Source of the DNA: CAUTUX01 sp963532875
GTDB taxonomy: Bacteria; Bacillota; Clostridia; Christensenellales; CAG-917
NCBI GenBank assembly: GCA_963532875.1
Contig: CAUSLO010000002.1
Coordinates: 1 to 64,000 of the forward strand
Direction: 5' to 3'
Length of the DNA: 64,000 bases
A program made the translations under genes and the position numbers. The notes beneath the pieces were generated by a model. It searched no databases. It was given only the letters and a program-made list of their open reading frames with translations, and was not told the DNA's origin. This document shows, piece by piece, positions 10,216-19,366 of the stretch. Positions within the stretch are counted from its first letter, which is position 1. The number at the start of each line of letters is the position of its first letter.

Positions 10216-11375
10216 TTAATTAATCTTGCTCCGTATTTCTCAATTTTAACTCTAGATACATTTTTTATACCAAAATAACGTTTTAAAGTAAAATCTATAT
10301 TTTTGTTAGCAATTACTAGAATAGTCCCAGCAAATCCGCCACCATGTACTCTTTTTGCAACTACATTTTTTAAATTTTTGACCTTATCAAGTGAGTCGAC
10401 TAAGACAGTGCTTTTTGTAACTTTAGAAATTAAATTCTTTAAATACTTCTTTGAACTTTCTCCAGATTCATTAATACAATCTAATAACAATTTCTCATTT
10501 TTATTGTTAATAGCATCAAAAGCCCTTACCACTCTATCTATTTCAGTGAAATAATGCATTGCTCGTTCTGCCACAGGAGCAGTGTATTTACTCTTTAGTT
10601 CTTCATATGAATTTAAAAACTCATCCTTATCAACTTCAGATAATAGTTTCTTATTAAAGTGCATTGCGATTGTTGCCATGTCATCCACTATAGCCGCATA
10701 ATCACTGGTCAATCCTGCATGACTTCCTTTTGTATTAATTACATATATATTTAAATCATCGAAATTCCACTTGCATTCCTTATGACCAATATTGTTTTTA
10801 TCAAAGAAATCTAGCATTTGAATTCCGCCCAACGCAATTATTGTTTGATCCAACATTCCTGATGGTTTTCCAAAATATTCGTTTTCTGCAAACTGTGATG
10901 CACGTGCAGCAAATATTGGATCAATTTTTTCTTTTGAATTTAAGTCGTTCAAAATAGTCGCCAATAAAACCTCAAACGCCGAAGATGATGACACACCTGC
11001 ACCGTTTGGTATAGTTGAATTCATTACTGCTGAAAATCCTGATACCTTACGATTATTTAGTTCAAAATATTTTAATATGCCCCTTACAATTCCTTCTGAT
11101 GTTCCTTTCTCGTCTTCTCTTTTGTCTGTATCAGAAATAATAATATCTTTTAGTTCATATCCTTGCGAATATATCTTAATAATATTGTCATCTCTTTTAG
11201 ATACAGTTGCCAAAATATTCAAGGAAATTGCTGCCGCCAATACTTTACCACCTTGATGATCAGTATGGTTACCTACAACTTCAATTCGTCCTGGAGACGA
11301 AAATAAATATTCTGGATTTTTATTAAAAATCTTATGGTGTTTCTTCTCTAATGTTTTAATTATTAAATCTGTCAT
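10203..11375 (-). CDS. galK: GHMP-family sugar kinase, galactokinase-like
   Basis: A 390-residue GHMP kinase closest to galactokinase. The N-terminal sugar-binding motif is PGRIEVVGNHTDHQGG and the ATP-binding loop is PNGAGVSSSSAFEV; the C-terminal GGGFAGTILV motif is also present. The classical galactokinase motif has GEHTDY, so the Glu is Asn here and the Tyr is His. This could reflect a subfamily with altered sugar preference. No other galactose or Leloir genes are nearby; it sits between ligA and lgt. A strong GAGGGGG ribosome binding site precedes the ATG. Confidence 0.8.
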   Translation of the reverse strand: MTDLIIKTLEKKHHKIFNKNPEYLFSSPGRIEVVGNHTDHQGGKVLAAAISLNILATVSKRDDNIIKIYSQGYELKDIIISDTDKREDEKGTSEGIVRGILKYFELNNRKVSGFSAVMNSTIPNGAGVSSSSAFEVLLATILNDLNSKEKIDPIFAARASQFAENEYFGKPSGMLDQTIIALGGIQMLDFFDKNNIGHKECKWNFDDLNIYVINTKGSHAGLTSDYAAIVDDMATIAMHFNKKLLSEVDKDEFLNSYEELKSKYTAPVAERAMHYFTEIDRVVRAFDAINNKNEKLLLDCINESGESSKKYLKNLISKVTKSTVLVDSLDKVKNLKNVVAKRVHGGGFAGTILVIANKNIDFTLKRYFGIKNVSRVKIEKYGARLIKCYN

Positions 11376-11395
11376 ATTTCCCCCTCTCTTATATA

Positions 11396-13345
11396 TTATT
11401 GCTCATTTAAGATTGAAAGTATTTTTTTTTCATTCATCATTTTAATATTCAGTTGCTTTGCTTTCTCATATTTGCTTCCTGGATTATCTCCTAGAAAAAT
11501 TAAATTAGTTTTAGATGTTACGCTTGATGCAAATTTTGCCCCTAATGCTTTCGCTTTCTCTTCTAGTTCGTTTCTTGTAAAGGATTCAAAACTACCAGTA
11601 ATTACAATAACTTTCCCAGTTAGAATGCCTTCGCCTTTATTTTCTACTGGTTGAATGTTTACTCCTACTTCTAACAAATGTTTTATAAATTCTTTGTTTT
11701 CTTGGTTATTAAAATAGTTTTCGTAATTTTCTGCTATTACTGATCCAACACCTTCAAGTTCTCTGATATCATCTGCTTTCATTTCTTGTACTCTATTTAT
11801 ATCTTTTGCGTAGTTTGCAATGTCCTCTGAAAGTCTTTTACCTACGCCTTCAATTCCTAAAGCAAATATAAATGATGATAAAGCAATATTTTTACTCTTC
11901 TTAATTGATTTAAGGATGTTATCAATCTTTTTCCCTTTAAAGCCTTCAATGCCTATCAAATCACTTTCTTGCAACTTAAATAAATCTTCTGGTTTTTTTA
12001 ATTTCCCTAGTTCAAACAATAACTCGATTGTCTTTTCTGATAGTCCTTCAATATCAAACGCTTTTTTCGATACAAAGTATGAAATTCTATTGATGGCCGC
12101 TGCCTTACAATCTTTGTTTTTACAATATATAAATGCCCCATCAATTTCAGTTTCTGACCCACAAGAAGGACACGCTTCAGGTTGTGTTATTAATATCCGA
12201 TCATTTGCCTCTTCATATACTCCCATTATTTCTGGGATAACGTCATTACTCCTACGTATTAAGACGATATCATTAATTGCAATTTTCTTTCTTTCAATTT
12301 CAAAAATATTATTTAACGTTGCTCTAGTTATCGTTGCACCACATACTTCTACTGGCTCAACTACAGCAATAGGATTTAATTTATTTGTTCTAGAAACTTG
12401 CCAAATTACATCTAGCAACTTCGTAGTGTTTTCTTCTGCTTTAAACTTATATGCTATTGCCCATTTAGGAAATTTATCTGTCTCCTTAAGAATATCTCGA
12501 TATTTAATCTCATTAACCTTAATTACAATTCCGTCAATTAAATAATCAAGTTCACTACGAATTTTATCTGTTTTATTAATATAGTCTTCTAGATCTTTTT
12601 CAGTATTGGCAAGTTTATAATCTCCTTGAATTTCAAACCCTTGTTTTTTTAAAAACTCTCTCATTTCATCTTGAGAACTAAACCTATCATCACAGTATCC
12701 AATATTGTATGCAAAGAAACTTAAATTTCTTGATGCAGTAACTTTAGGGTCTAAATTCCTTATTGCTCCAGCCGCAGCATTTCTCGCATTTTTAAGAGGC
12801 ACTTCTGCCGTTAAATTATATTTATCAAAAGATGAAAGACGCATTACGCATTCACCTACAACTTCTATTCTACCTTTATATTCTATTTTCTTAGGTAACT
12901 GTTTTATGGTCTCTACGTTCTTTGTAACTATTTCCCCAACAACGCCATTGCCCCTAGTTTTGCCCTCTTGCAACTTGCCGTTTTCATATAAAAGGTTCAA
13001 AGTCAATCCATCAAATTTATATTCAAGTGTTAATGTAGGATTTATATTAAGAGCATTTTTTGTCCTATTAATCCATGTTTTCACTTCTTCAAATGATTGT
13101 GCTTTATCTAAACTATATAGTCGATTTATATGCTTCCCTTGCTCAAATTTGTCTAAGGGCATACCCCCTACACGATGAGTTGGGCTGTTTTTAAGTGAAA
13201 AACCCTCAGTTTCCTCAAGATTTCTAAGTTCATCATATAAAGAATCATATACGGCATCAGAAACACTTGGGCTATCATTTTCATAATATTCCTCTGCATA
13301 TTTGTTTAAAATTTCGGTTAATTCTTTGATTCTTTCTTTTGACAT
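11396..13345 (-). CDS. ligA: NAD-dependent DNA ligase
   Basis: Seals nicks in replication and repair using NAD+. The 649-residue protein shows the whole LigA order: an Ia-like N-terminus, the adenylation motif EYKFDG with Lys110 as the likely AMP-acceptor, and an OB region. Then come a four-cysteine zinc finger (CPSCG...YCKNKDC, about 395-415), helix-hairpin-helix repeats and a C-terminal BRCT domain from about residue 575. It follows pcrA by 2 nt, an arrangement common in Bacillota where pcrA and ligA are neighbours. Confidence 0.97.
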   Translation of the reverse strand: MSKERIKELTEILNKYAEEYYENDSPSVSDAVYDSLYDELRNLEETEGFSLKNSPTHRVGGMPLDKFEQGKHINRLYSLDKAQSFEEVKTWINRTKNALNINPTLTLEYKFDGLTLNLLYENGKLQEGKTRGNGVVGEIVTKNVETIKQLPKKIEYKGRIEVVGECVMRLSSFDKYNLTAEVPLKNARNAAAGAIRNLDPKVTASRNLSFFAYNIGYCDDRFSSQDEMREFLKKQGFEIQGDYKLANTEKDLEDYINKTDKIRSELDYLIDGIVIKVNEIKYRDILKETDKFPKWAIAYKFKAEENTTKLLDVIWQVSRTNKLNPIAVVEPVEVCGATITRATLNNIFEIERKKIAINDIVLIRRSNDVIPEIMGVYEEANDRILITQPEACPSCGSETEIDGAFIYCKNKDCKAAAINRISYFVSKKAFDIEGLSEKTIELLFELGKLKKPEDLFKLQESDLIGIEGFKGKKIDNILKSIKKSKNIALSSFIFALGIEGVGKRLSEDIANYAKDINRVQEMKADDIRELEGVGSVIAENYENYFNNQENKEFIKHLLEVGVNIQPVENKGEGILTGKVIVITGSFESFTRNELEEKAKALGAKFASSVTSKTNLIFLGDNPGSKYEKAKQLNIKMMNEKKILSILNEQ

Positions 13346-13347
13346 GT

Positions 13348-15510
13348 TTACTCCAAAAATCTCGAAGCAATATCTAAATTAAATTTCTTAATTCCTGTTT
13401 CAAATATTGCTGCTAACATGTTATTTCGCTCATTTATATCAAAAACTTTTCCTTCACCAAAAATTGAATGGTACACAGTTTGTCCTACCTTGAATTTTAA
13501 ATTCGTATTAACAGCCTTTGCTACTTGGCTCGATACATTGATATTCTCTACTTTAAATTTTGTATTAATTTTACTTTTATACTCTGGCTTAAACGTATTT
13601 TCATTTTTCTCTTTATCATGAATTGTTGCTGGTTCGATTTCTTTTATAAAAAGACTTGGCTCCATTGCTTCAACTCTTCCAAATCTCATCCTTTGAGTTG
13701 TGTACGAAATTCTAACCTCTTTTTTTGCTCTGGTAACAGCAACATACATCAAGCGTCTTTCTTCTTCAAGTTCACTATCAATTTTCAATGGAAAGACTCT
13801 TTCCTCAACGGCAACAATATATATGTTATCAAATTCCAATCCCTTTACTGAATGGATTGTAGCAATGGTTAATGAATCTTTTTCATCCGCTTGGTCAACG
13901 GTGCTTAAAAGTGAAATCCCTTCAAGATACTCTCTAAGAGTTAAATTCTCTTGCAATGACTCTGCTTCAATCATTGTATTGATTAATTCTTGAATATTCT
14001 CATATGCGGCTATTTCTTCGGGTTTTCTACTTAAGGATAACAAATTTTTAATACCTGTTATTTCAATTAGTTTTTTTGTGATAACTGATGGCTTATAGTT
14101 TTCGTATTGTCTTAAATCATTGAAAATGCTAACAAATTTTGCAAACTTCATTTGTAGTGATGCATCGCATTTTGAAATTGCTTCAAAATAAGATGAACCA
14201 CATCTATTTGCAACTACCGCTAATTCGGAAACTGCCTTGTCTCCGATTCCTCGCGTTGGATAGTTTACTATCCTCAAAAACGCAGCGTCGTCTTTGATGT
14301 TTATAAGCAATCTCAAATATGCAACAACGTCTTTGATTTCTTTTCTGTCGTAGAATTTAAATCCGCCAAAAATTCTATATGGAATATTGTTTGCTCTACA
14401 TTGATCTTCAAAAATTCGAGTTATTGAATTTGCTCTAACCAAAATTGCATTCGATTTGTATGCAATACCTTTTTGTTTATCTTGTCTAATTTTTCTAATT
14501 ACATCTGATGCTTCTACTCTATCTGAATAATATTTTTTTAGATATACCTTTGCTCCGTCATTCCTATCGGTCCAAAGTGCTTTTTTATTTCTTAAAGTAT
14601 TATTGGCTATTATTAAATTCGCCGCTTCTAATATTGAACTATTACTTCTATAGTTTCGCTCCAGTTTGTATACTTTTGTTTCTGGATATGTTTTCTGATA
14701 ACTAAGAATGTTTGATATGTTCGCACCTCTCCATGAATAAATGCCTTGGTCTTCATCGCCAACTAAAAATATATTTTGATATTTCTTACCTAATAATTCG
14801 ACAATTTTGTGTTGAATCTTGTTTGTATCTTGATATTCATCTACGTGAATATATCTATATCTATCTTGATATTTTTCTAAAACTTTTGGATTTTCCTTAA
14901 ACAGTTTACAAACGTTAGATAATAAATCATCAAAGTCCATCGCATTTGCTTTTTTTAATTCACTTTGATATATCTTAAAAACTTCTTGTGCAATATCAGT
15001 ATCAAAATTGTCCAAATATATCTGCCCTTTAACTTTATCTGAGTAATATGCTTCTGTTTTTGCTTTTGACACCGCAAATATAAATTCTTTGATAAATTTT
15101 TTACGGTCATTATCGTCTACTAAATCTGGTACTTTATTCTTTAAGATGTTTTTGATAAAACTTTCTTTGTCATTTTCGTCGTAAATTGTAAAGTTACTTT
15201 CATATCCTAGATATGAGGCTTCTGCTCTTAATATACGTGCACACAATGAGTGAAATGTACAAGCAAGAACATCATTACCTAGAGTATTAATCTTGGCTAT
15301 TCTTTCTTTCATTTCATTAGCTGCCTTGTTTGTAAAAGTAATTGCCAAAATATTATGTGGACTAACTCCACTTTCAAGTAAGTTATATATTCTGCTTGTT
15401 AATACACGTGTCTTTCCAGTTCCCGCACCAGCCAAAACTAATACTCTTCCTTGTAAAGTATTTGCTGGTTTAAGTTGTTCGTCATTAAGATTAAATCTAT
15501 TTTGTAGCAT
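13348..15510 (-). CDS. pcrA: UvrD/PcrA superfamily 1A DNA helicase
   Basis: ATP-dependent 3'-5' helicase used in repair and in clearing replication obstacles. Walker A is LAGAGTGKT (residues 26-34) and Walker B is VDEYQDTN near residue 222; QGIYSWRGA, the RNYRS motif and VAVTRAK follow. The C-terminus has a small Tudor-like end (GQTVYHSIFGEGKV) typical of PcrA. I chose the ATG at 15510 because GAGGG lies 8 nt upstream; an ATG two codons earlier is too close to it. The gene overlaps the end of the upstream polC-like exonuclease gene. Confidence 0.95.
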   Translation of the reverse strand: MLQNRFNLNDEQLKPANTLQGRVLVLAGAGTGKTRVLTSRIYNLLESGVSPHNILAITFTNKAANEMKERIAKINTLGNDVLACTFHSLCARILRAEASYLGYESNFTIYDENDKESFIKNILKNKVPDLVDDNDRKKFIKEFIFAVSKAKTEAYYSDKVKGQIYLDNFDTDIAQEVFKIYQSELKKANAMDFDDLLSNVCKLFKENPKVLEKYQDRYRYIHVDEYQDTNKIQHKIVELLGKKYQNIFLVGDEDQGIYSWRGANISNILSYQKTYPETKVYKLERNYRSNSSILEAANLIIANNTLRNKKALWTDRNDGAKVYLKKYYSDRVEASDVIRKIRQDKQKGIAYKSNAILVRANSITRIFEDQCRANNIPYRIFGGFKFYDRKEIKDVVAYLRLLINIKDDAAFLRIVNYPTRGIGDKAVSELAVVANRCGSSYFEAISKCDASLQMKFAKFVSIFNDLRQYENYKPSVITKKLIEITGIKNLLSLSRKPEEIAAYENIQELINTMIEAESLQENLTLREYLEGISLLSTVDQADEKDSLTIATIHSVKGLEFDNIYIVAVEERVFPLKIDSELEEERRLMYVAVTRAKKEVRISYTTQRMRFGRVEAMEPSLFIKEIEPATIHDKEKNENTFKPEYKSKINTKFKVENINVSSQVAKAVNTNLKFKVGQTVYHSIFGEGKVFDINERNNMLAAIFETGIKKFNLDIASRFLE

Positions 15511-17089
15511 ATACATAACCCTCGTCGAATATTTTCAACAATACCTTATAAGTCATTTCTACATCCGCTAAGGCTCTATGAGCATTTGGACTAGCAAAAC
15601 CAAAATTTTCTGCAATACTACTTAACTTATAAGAAGAAAGTCTTAAATATTTTTTTGCAAGAACTAAAGTGTCGATTGTTTTATTATTAAAAACATATCC
15701 TGTTTCCTCATAATATTTCTTTAAAAATGGGATATCAAATACATCACTGTTATGTCCGCAAATTATACAATCATCAAAAAATTTATAGATATCTCCAATT
15801 GCGTCAATTATTTTGGGCTTACCTTCCAACATTTTATCTGTAATAGTAGTCAATTCTGTTACTTTTGGATCAAGTTTAGCCCCTGGATTAAATAGACTTT
15901 CTAATTTTTCTACAATCCGACCATCTATAATTTTCACAGCGGCAAAATCAATTATCTCATATTTTAGTATGTCTAATCCGCTAGTTTCTAAATCAAATAT
16001 GACAAATTTATTATTTTTTAGACTTTCAGGAATTTCTGTACTCCTACCAAGTTCTCCTTGGATCTCTACATGATACTTTTCAGGGGAAATAGTTAGGTAA
16101 TTTTTGGGGGCTACTTTCCCCTTTTTAATATTAATTTTTGAATATTGAATATCCGCAAAAAAGAATGCGTTTGCAGTTATTCCAATTCTGCCGTTATATA
16201 CGTTAATATTACCATCTACGGCTATATTTGCCCCTACGACTAGTTCTCCTCTTCTCTTTTGATCTTGCTCATTTAAGAAGTATGTGCATTCAATTACCCC
16301 TGTTGTATCTGAAATTTTAACTTTAAGCATATCTTTCTTTACTGGTTCGTATGAAGGATTTTGTTTTACTTTTTCTTTTTCAGCACTTGGCGTATATTGC
16401 AATTCATTTACATCTGTAATTTCGCCACAAACTATTATTCTTTTCTGATTGATTGGTTTAATGTCTCTAATATATTCTGCAAAGGTATTATTAATATTAT
16501 CAACATTTCGTCTCCCAATAATTTTTTGTTTACATGTAAAAGGTATTTGTCTGATTGCCGCAACAACTGCTTTACTTTGTGTAAATTCAACCGAACCTAC
16601 TTCTCTATCTTTTGTCATATACTCAACTAATTCAATTTCTTGTGGGAACTTACTTTCTAAGTGTGTTTTCAATTTATCTAGTAGTTTTTCTTTAAAGATC
16701 TCAAAGAAACTTTGTTGAACTTTTATCGTGCATTTAATTTTCTTTTCTATAAATTCAACAATAATGTCTTCGTAACTCATACCATCTAAAATGAGCATAT
16801 TCATGTTGCTTATTTCTTTTATGCCTTGTAGTATTGCATTTATTACTGATTGTTCATCTGTAAAAGTACGTATTATCTTTACTTGAGTTTTTTTAATATT
16901 AGTTATTGATTTGCAACGCTCTCTAATTTCATTTAATTCGCTTATAATTTTATTATAGTCTCTAGAATCAACTAAAAAATTAATGATTAGTAATTCTTCA
17001 CTGCTAGAATATTCAGAGTTCAAATATCTAATGACATTTAAATATTTTATATTTTCGCCACTGAAAAATTGTTCTTCAAATTTAGTCAT
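15497..17089 (-). CDS. PolC-like proofreading exonuclease without polymerase or PHP domains
   Basis: A 530-residue protein that resembles the N-terminal third of the Bacillota replicative polymerase PolC. It has an N-terminal region (about 1-200), an OB-fold region (about 205-310, ending GANIAVDGNINVYNGR) and a DEDDh 3'-5' exonuclease. The exonuclease residues are intact: FDLETSG near 365, HNSDVFDIPFL near 445 and HRALADVEMT near 505. The PHP segment normally found between OB and exonuclease is missing, and nothing follows the exonuclease, so there is no polymerase. The gene occupies the classical polC position after ispG and overlaps pcrA, so it looks like a stable architecture rather than decay. 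Start: ATG at 17089, with AAGGAG upstream; TTG at 17095 is also possible. Confidence 0.85.
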   Translation of the reverse strand: MTKFEEQFFSGENIKYLNVIRYLNSEYSSSEELLIINFLVDSRDYNKIISELNEIRERCKSITNIKKTQVKIIRTFTDEQSVINAILQGIKEISNMNMLILDGMSYEDIIVEFIEKKIKCTIKVQQSFFEIFKEKLLDKLKTHLESKFPQEIELVEYMTKDREVGSVEFTQSKAVVAAIRQIPFTCKQKIIGRRNVDNINNTFAEYIRDIKPINQKRIIVCGEITDVNELQYTPSAEKEKVKQNPSYEPVKKDMLKVKISDTTGVIECTYFLNEQDQKRRGELVVGANIAVDGNINVYNGRIGITANAFFFADIQYSKINIKKGKVAPKNYLTISPEKYHVEIQGELGRSTEIPESLKNNKFVIFDLETSGLDILKYEIIDFAAVKIIDGRIVEKLESLFNPGAKLDPKVTELTTITDKMLEGKPKIIDAIGDIYKFFDDCIICGHNSDVFDIPFLKKYYEETGYVFNNKTIDTLVLAKKYLRLSSYKLSSIAENFGFASPNAHRALADVEMTYKVLLKIFDEGYVYATK

Positions 17090-18137
17090 TATCAATTTTC
17101 TCCTTCAGAATTTTTTCAAATGTAGATAAAAGTTGCTCATTTTCAACTGTAACGTATTTTTCTCCATTTACTAATATAATTGATTTTTCTTTTCCTCCTG
17201 CTATACCTAAATCAGAATTTTTACCTTCGCCAATCCCATTTAGTGGACAACCAAGGACTGCAATACGCATTTTCTTATCTACATTTCTAACAATTTCTTG
17301 AACTTTTTCAGTTAATTCTTTCACATTAATTTGTGTTCTGGAGCAAGTTGGACAAGAAACCACATCCACATTCTGCTCTCTAATTTTCAGCATTCTAAGT
17401 ATTTCTTTAGCCGCAAAAATTTCTTCTTTTAGATCGTCAGTTAATGAAACTCTAATGGTATCGCCTATTCCATTGGCAAGCAATGTACTTAAAGCATATG
17501 AAGATTTAATTAAACCGTTCCTTAGTGTCCCTGACTCTGTAACCCCAATATGAATAGGTGCTTTTGTTTTATTTGCTAGCAAAATGTTTGCATCTATTGT
17601 TTCTATTGGATCTGATGACTTAATACCCATCACAATTTTTTTAACGCCATTTGACTTTAAGTTTTTTTCATATTCAAGTGCTGAATATACTAGACCTTTT
17701 ACATTACCCATACTTTGATATTTAGGGTGTAAAGATCCACAATTTGTCCCAACTCTTACTGCTACATCATACTCATTCAAATGTTCAGATAAGTTCTTGA
17801 TTTGCGAATAATCAGTCATATTCCCTGGATTGATTCTGATTTTCTTAGCACCAGCCTTAATGACTCCGCATGCAATTTCATAACTATAATGTACGTCTGC
17901 TATTAATGGCGTATTTACTTGCGATTGTATATTTTTAAAGTGCCCAATATCTTCTTTTGTATGTACGGCCAAACGAACTAAATCGCAGCCACATGAAATT
18001 ACTTCGTTAATTTTTTTTATACAATTTGTTTCGTCAGAAGTCTTGATATCCAACATTGTTTGTATAGTGATTGGATAATCACTACCAAAGCCAATATTGC
18101 CTACTAGAAAGTTGTCAGTTCTTCTTCGTTTAATCAT
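17082..18137 (-). CDS. ispG: 4-hydroxy-3-methylbut-2-enyl diphosphate synthase
   Basis: Iron-sulfur enzyme of the MEP isoprenoid pathway that converts MEcPP to HMBPP. The 351-residue protein has the TIM-barrel half (TIQTMLDIKTSDE, LVRLAVHTKEDI) and the cluster-binding half. The cluster cysteines are in SCPTCSR (near 263) and GCPLNGIGEG (near 297). It overlaps dxr by 4 nt upstream and the polC-like gene downstream. In most Bacillota the site-2 protease gene rseP lies between dxr and ispG; it is absent here. Confidence 0.96.
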   Translation of the reverse strand: MIKRRRTDNFLVGNIGFGSDYPITIQTMLDIKTSDETNCIKKINEVISCGCDLVRLAVHTKEDIGHFKNIQSQVNTPLIADVHYSYEIACGVIKAGAKKIRINPGNMTDYSQIKNLSEHLNEYDVAVRVGTNCGSLHPKYQSMGNVKGLVYSALEYEKNLKSNGVKKIVMGIKSSDPIETIDANILLANKTKAPIHIGVTESGTLRNGLIKSSYALSTLLANGIGDTIRVSLTDDLKEEIFAAKEILRMLKIREQNVDVVSCPTCSRTQINVKELTEKVQEIVRNVDKKMRIAVLGCPLNGIGEGKNSDLGIAGGKEKSIILVNGEKYVTVENEQLLSTFEKILKEKIDND

Positions 18138-19294
18138 TTACGCACTAGACTCTTAGCATATGTTTTTGCTTCTAAAGAAATTTTAAGCACATCGTCTATG
18201 CTAGACTCCTGTGTGTTTTCAAATTTTGTATATACTTTTTCTAACAATTTATATATATCTAAAAATTTAATTTTATCTTCCAAGAATTTATCAACTAAAA
18301 CTTCGTCTGCGGAGGAAAGTGCAACAATTACCCCATCTGATTTCTCCATTGCTTTTCTCATTAAAGGAATCATTGGAAACTTATTTTCATCTAACTCAGA
18401 AAAGTGTAATTGTCCTATTTTTGCAAGATTTAAAAAGTCGTCTTTTGTGCTTTGCACTTCTGGATAATATAAAGCATTTTCTATTGGGATACGCAATGAT
18501 GTTGTAGAAAGTATTGCTTTTTGTGTACCATTATTTAATTCGACTATAGAGTGTATAATACTTTCTCTGTGCATAAGCACTGAAATTTTCTTTGAACTTA
18601 TTTCAAAAAGGTTTTTTGCCTCTACAATTTCAAGCGCTTTGTTAAATAATGTTGCTGAGTCCACTGTTATTTTTTTACCCATGTTCCAATTTGGATGAAA
18701 CAAAGCATCAACAGATTTTACATATTCTAATTCTTCAACCTTTTTATCTCTAAACGCTCCGCCACTTGCTGTTAATATTATTTGTTTTATATCTTTTGGA
18801 TTTTCTCCTTTTAATGCTGATTGAATAGCTGAATGTTCTGTATCAAGTGGAATGATTACTCCACCATATTTCTTCTCAAGTTGTTTGAGGTACTTCCCAG
18901 CACATACTAAAGTTTCTTTATTCGCTATTGCTAAAATTGCACCACGTTTAAGAGTTGCTACTGCTGCCCAAAGGCCACTTAGTCCAGTTACTGTAGAAAC
19001 AACTATATCAGAATCTAATGACGCCAATTCCTCAATTGAAGATAAACAGTTAGCACGATATTGTTCCCCTTCAATATAGTCAAAAATTGATAACTGAGAC
19101 TCTACAGCCCCTATTGCCGTAAAATAGTGTTTTGGTTTAAATTCTTCAATTTGCTTTGATAGTAATTCAGTATTTTTATAACAAGATAACCCTATTACTT
19201 TAAAGGTTTTGGGATGTTTCCTAATAACGTCAAGAACTGCCCTACCATACGCTCCTGTGCTACCTAATATTGTTAGTGTCGTAACCTTTTTCAT
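18134..19294 (-). CDS. dxr: 1-deoxy-D-xylulose 5-phosphate reductoisomerase
   Basis: NADPH-dependent second step of the MEP pathway. The 386-residue protein starts with the Rossmann motif LGSTGAYGRAVLDVI (usually GSTGSIG). It contains AIANKETLV, the metal- and substrate-binding stretch PLDTEHSAI, and LTASGGAFRD. The product ultimately supplies IspG and then UppS, encoded in the same cluster. The ATG has no Shine-Dalgarno and lies 7 nt after a perfect TATAAT, so the transcript starting here is probably leaderless. Confidence 0.96.
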   Translation of the reverse strand: MKKVTTLTILGSTGAYGRAVLDVIRKHPKTFKVIGLSCYKNTELLSKQIEEFKPKHYFTAIGAVESQLSIFDYIEGEQYRANCLSSIEELASLDSDIVVSTVTGLSGLWAAVATLKRGAILAIANKETLVCAGKYLKQLEKKYGGVIIPLDTEHSAIQSALKGENPKDIKQIILTASGGAFRDKKVEELEYVKSVDALFHPNWNMGKKITVDSATLFNKALEIVEAKNLFEISSKKISVLMHRESIIHSIVELNNGTQKAILSTTSLRIPIENALYYPEVQSTKDDFLNLAKIGQLHFSELDENKFPMIPLMRKAMEKSDGVIVALSSADEVLVDKFLEDKIKFLDIYKLLEKVYTKFENTQESSIDDVLKISLEAKTYAKSLVRK

Positions 19295-19301
19295 ACAAAC
19301 T

Positions 19302-19330
19302 ATTATATAGTAAATTCATATTATTATCTA
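19302..19330 (-). promoter_or_regulatory. Predicted dxr promoter, leaderless geometry
   Basis: In the 72-bp gap between cdsA and dxr: -35 TAGATA (19325-19330), 17-nt spacer, -10 TATAAT (19302-19307), then 7 nt to the ATG. No ribosome binding site lies between the -10 and the start codon. It would start a separate unit dxr-ispG-exonuclease-pcrA-ligA-galK-lgt-pncB. Confidence 0.6.
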
Positions 19331-19366
19331 GTTGATTATTTTCCTGAATGATACGCAAAAGGAAAA

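Noticed and set aside
11820..12545. 241-codon plus-strand open frame
   Set aside because: Lies entirely within ligA on the other strand; the composition is a reverse-complement shadow (Ser/Leu/Ile-rich) and it has no ribosome binding site.
15497..17089. polC pseudogene
   Set aside because: No frameshifts or internal stops, intact exonuclease residues, and tight overlap with both neighbours argue against decay.
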